From positions 310,001 through 374,000 of the forward strand of contig CM082587.2 of the NCBI GenBank assembly GCA_040954595.2: DNA of 64,000 bases, read 5' to 3'. Shown here one piece after another: positions 62,865 to 64,000 of the stretch (positions are counted from its first letter, which is position 1; every line of letters starts with the position of its first letter). A program made the translations under genes and the position numbers. Source of the stretch: Balanoglossus misakiensis. Taxonomy: Eukaryota; Hemichordata. The notes beneath the pieces were generated by a model. It searched no databases. It had not been told where the DNA came from and was given only the letters and a program-made list of their open reading frames with translations.

Positions 62865-63109
62865 GATCAAAGAGATTTTTTTAATTATGAATTGTGCATT
62901 GACTGAACACATTTCCTCTACATATAGATGTTGTTGCAACACTATAAAATTTTCTCTCAGCACACTCGGGGCCTGATCGACAGCACTTTCAACTGGTGTA
63001 TCAGAACACCATCAGACATATTATCCCTCTCTGTACAAAGTTTCTCTTCAAACAGGGACTGCACCTCATACATCCTTTGTCCACAGAATCGTTGCAAGTC
63101 TTGTCAAGT

Positions 63110-64000
63110 TCACGATGAACTACCCTTCTTCTGTTTTTTCCAGAACCGCCGGACTTCATCGTGTCCAGATGGACTCACTATCAGTACCCTCTTAGCCGGG
63201 TTCTCCCAAATTAGAACTCCCAAATCCTGCAAAACGGGGAAAAGAAAGAAATAATTTTGGTTCAGAACAAAAGAGTAAACCACTGTCACATACAATATTG
63301 TCCTGAATATTTTTGATTCCAGTATCTGTCAGCAAACAGTCATATAAGGTTATAGAATACTTACCCTTGCATAGTCTCGTAGAAGTTCAAAATCATTGTG
63401 TGATAAAAACTGGCTGTACAACACACCTGGAATATAAAACAAAATTTAGATCAAGTGATGCTGTTCAGGACAACCAAAGTAGAACAGTGCTTAGCCTTGG
63501 AAAGATGGCTACAGAGGTGTACAGTTGAGGACAATTAATGGTATATGAAAGGGATGTGAAACTAGCCGGGATGACTGAAGAGGTGTCACAGACATACATA
63601 CCATCAGTGAACATCATTCTGTCTCTTTCTAATTCCCAAAGTCTTACTTGATCGCTCAAAGTTGGTGGTATGATTGGTTTCTGGAGCAATATAGAAAAAA
63701 CGGACAATTTCACAACCATGAAGACAAATTACAGATCATGCATATGTTGAACTATGAACAACAAAAATATGACTGCATTGAAATTGAAATTAATGTTCCT
63801 CACTTCAATGTCACTGCAAACTGTGAAAGCTAGCATGAGACTATTCATAATCTGCACATTTTGCAATATTTAACCAAAGTTCTTACATTTTGCAACATTT
63901 GTGGATGTGCATGTGTTCTCAGATAATGAAGTATTTGTTCTGCAGTTATTCCATTTGACGCAGCCTGAGTGACGCTCTCCCTGGTCAAGATACCCACGGT
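63110..64000 (-). CDS. GTF2H4: TFIIH core subunit p52, C-terminal part (gene continues past the window)
   Basis: Four minus-strand exons are visible: 64000-63887 (cut by the window edge), 63680-63602, 63426-63365 and 63226-63110, with consistent phases. They encode the last 124 or so residues of p52, the TFIIH subunit that anchors and stimulates the XPB helicase in transcription initiation and nucleotide excision repair (yeast Tfb2). Recognised stretches are [60 protein letters not shown] and [20 protein letters not shown], each nearly collinear with human GTF2H4. The stop follows KKQKKGSSS. This part covers the C-terminal domain that pairs with the small subunit p8/TTDA. Confidence 0.95.

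Overview
The window is nuclear DNA from an invertebrate animal. Its genes have many short exons with GT..AG introns, AATAAA polyadenylation signals and clear metazoan orthologues. The gene content and linkage fit a deuterostome such as a lancelet or hemichordate, but the species cannot be fixed from the sequence alone.

Layout. (1) Positions 1-5.3 kb are AT-rich intergenic sequence with simple repeats and no gene I can support. (2) A minus-strand lipid phosphatase of the PLPP6 type lies at 5.36-7.97 kb. (3) A tandem satellite fills 8.6-41.9 kb, about half the window. Its core monomer is 87 bp, with roughly 355 copies estimated from length and one 100-N assembly gap. The core has two oppositely oriented arms meeting at about 21,964. 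Older 88-bp and more degraded monomers lie at both edges, and a second inverted junction lies near 40.84 kb. Diagnostic variants show higher-order duplications of 12, 13, 19, 20 and about 22 monomers. (4) The right part is gene-dense: EHMT (G9a/GLP H3K9 methyltransferase, minus, 24 coding exons), ANAPC2 (minus, 10 exons), PPIL3 (plus, 5 exons) and the 3' part of GTF2H4 (minus, running off the window).

For EHMT, ANAPC2 and PPIL3 I joined the exons by hand. Splice phases agree at every junction and give complete frames of 1494, 792 and 165 residues. ANAPC2 and PPIL3 start head to head across 423 bp. PPIL3 and GTF2H4 end tail to tail with crossing polyadenylation signals.

Main points of interest: the inverted satellite, whose transcripts could fold into long double-stranded RNA; its position just downstream of a gene for a heterochromatin-writing enzyme; histone H3-like lysine motifs inside EHMT itself, including one (TARKSG) beyond the known ARKT automethylation site; and an EHMT-ANAPC2-GTF2H4 cluster whose human counterparts are split between 9q34.3 and the MHC region at 6p21.33, as expected of a pre-duplication proto-MHC linkage group.
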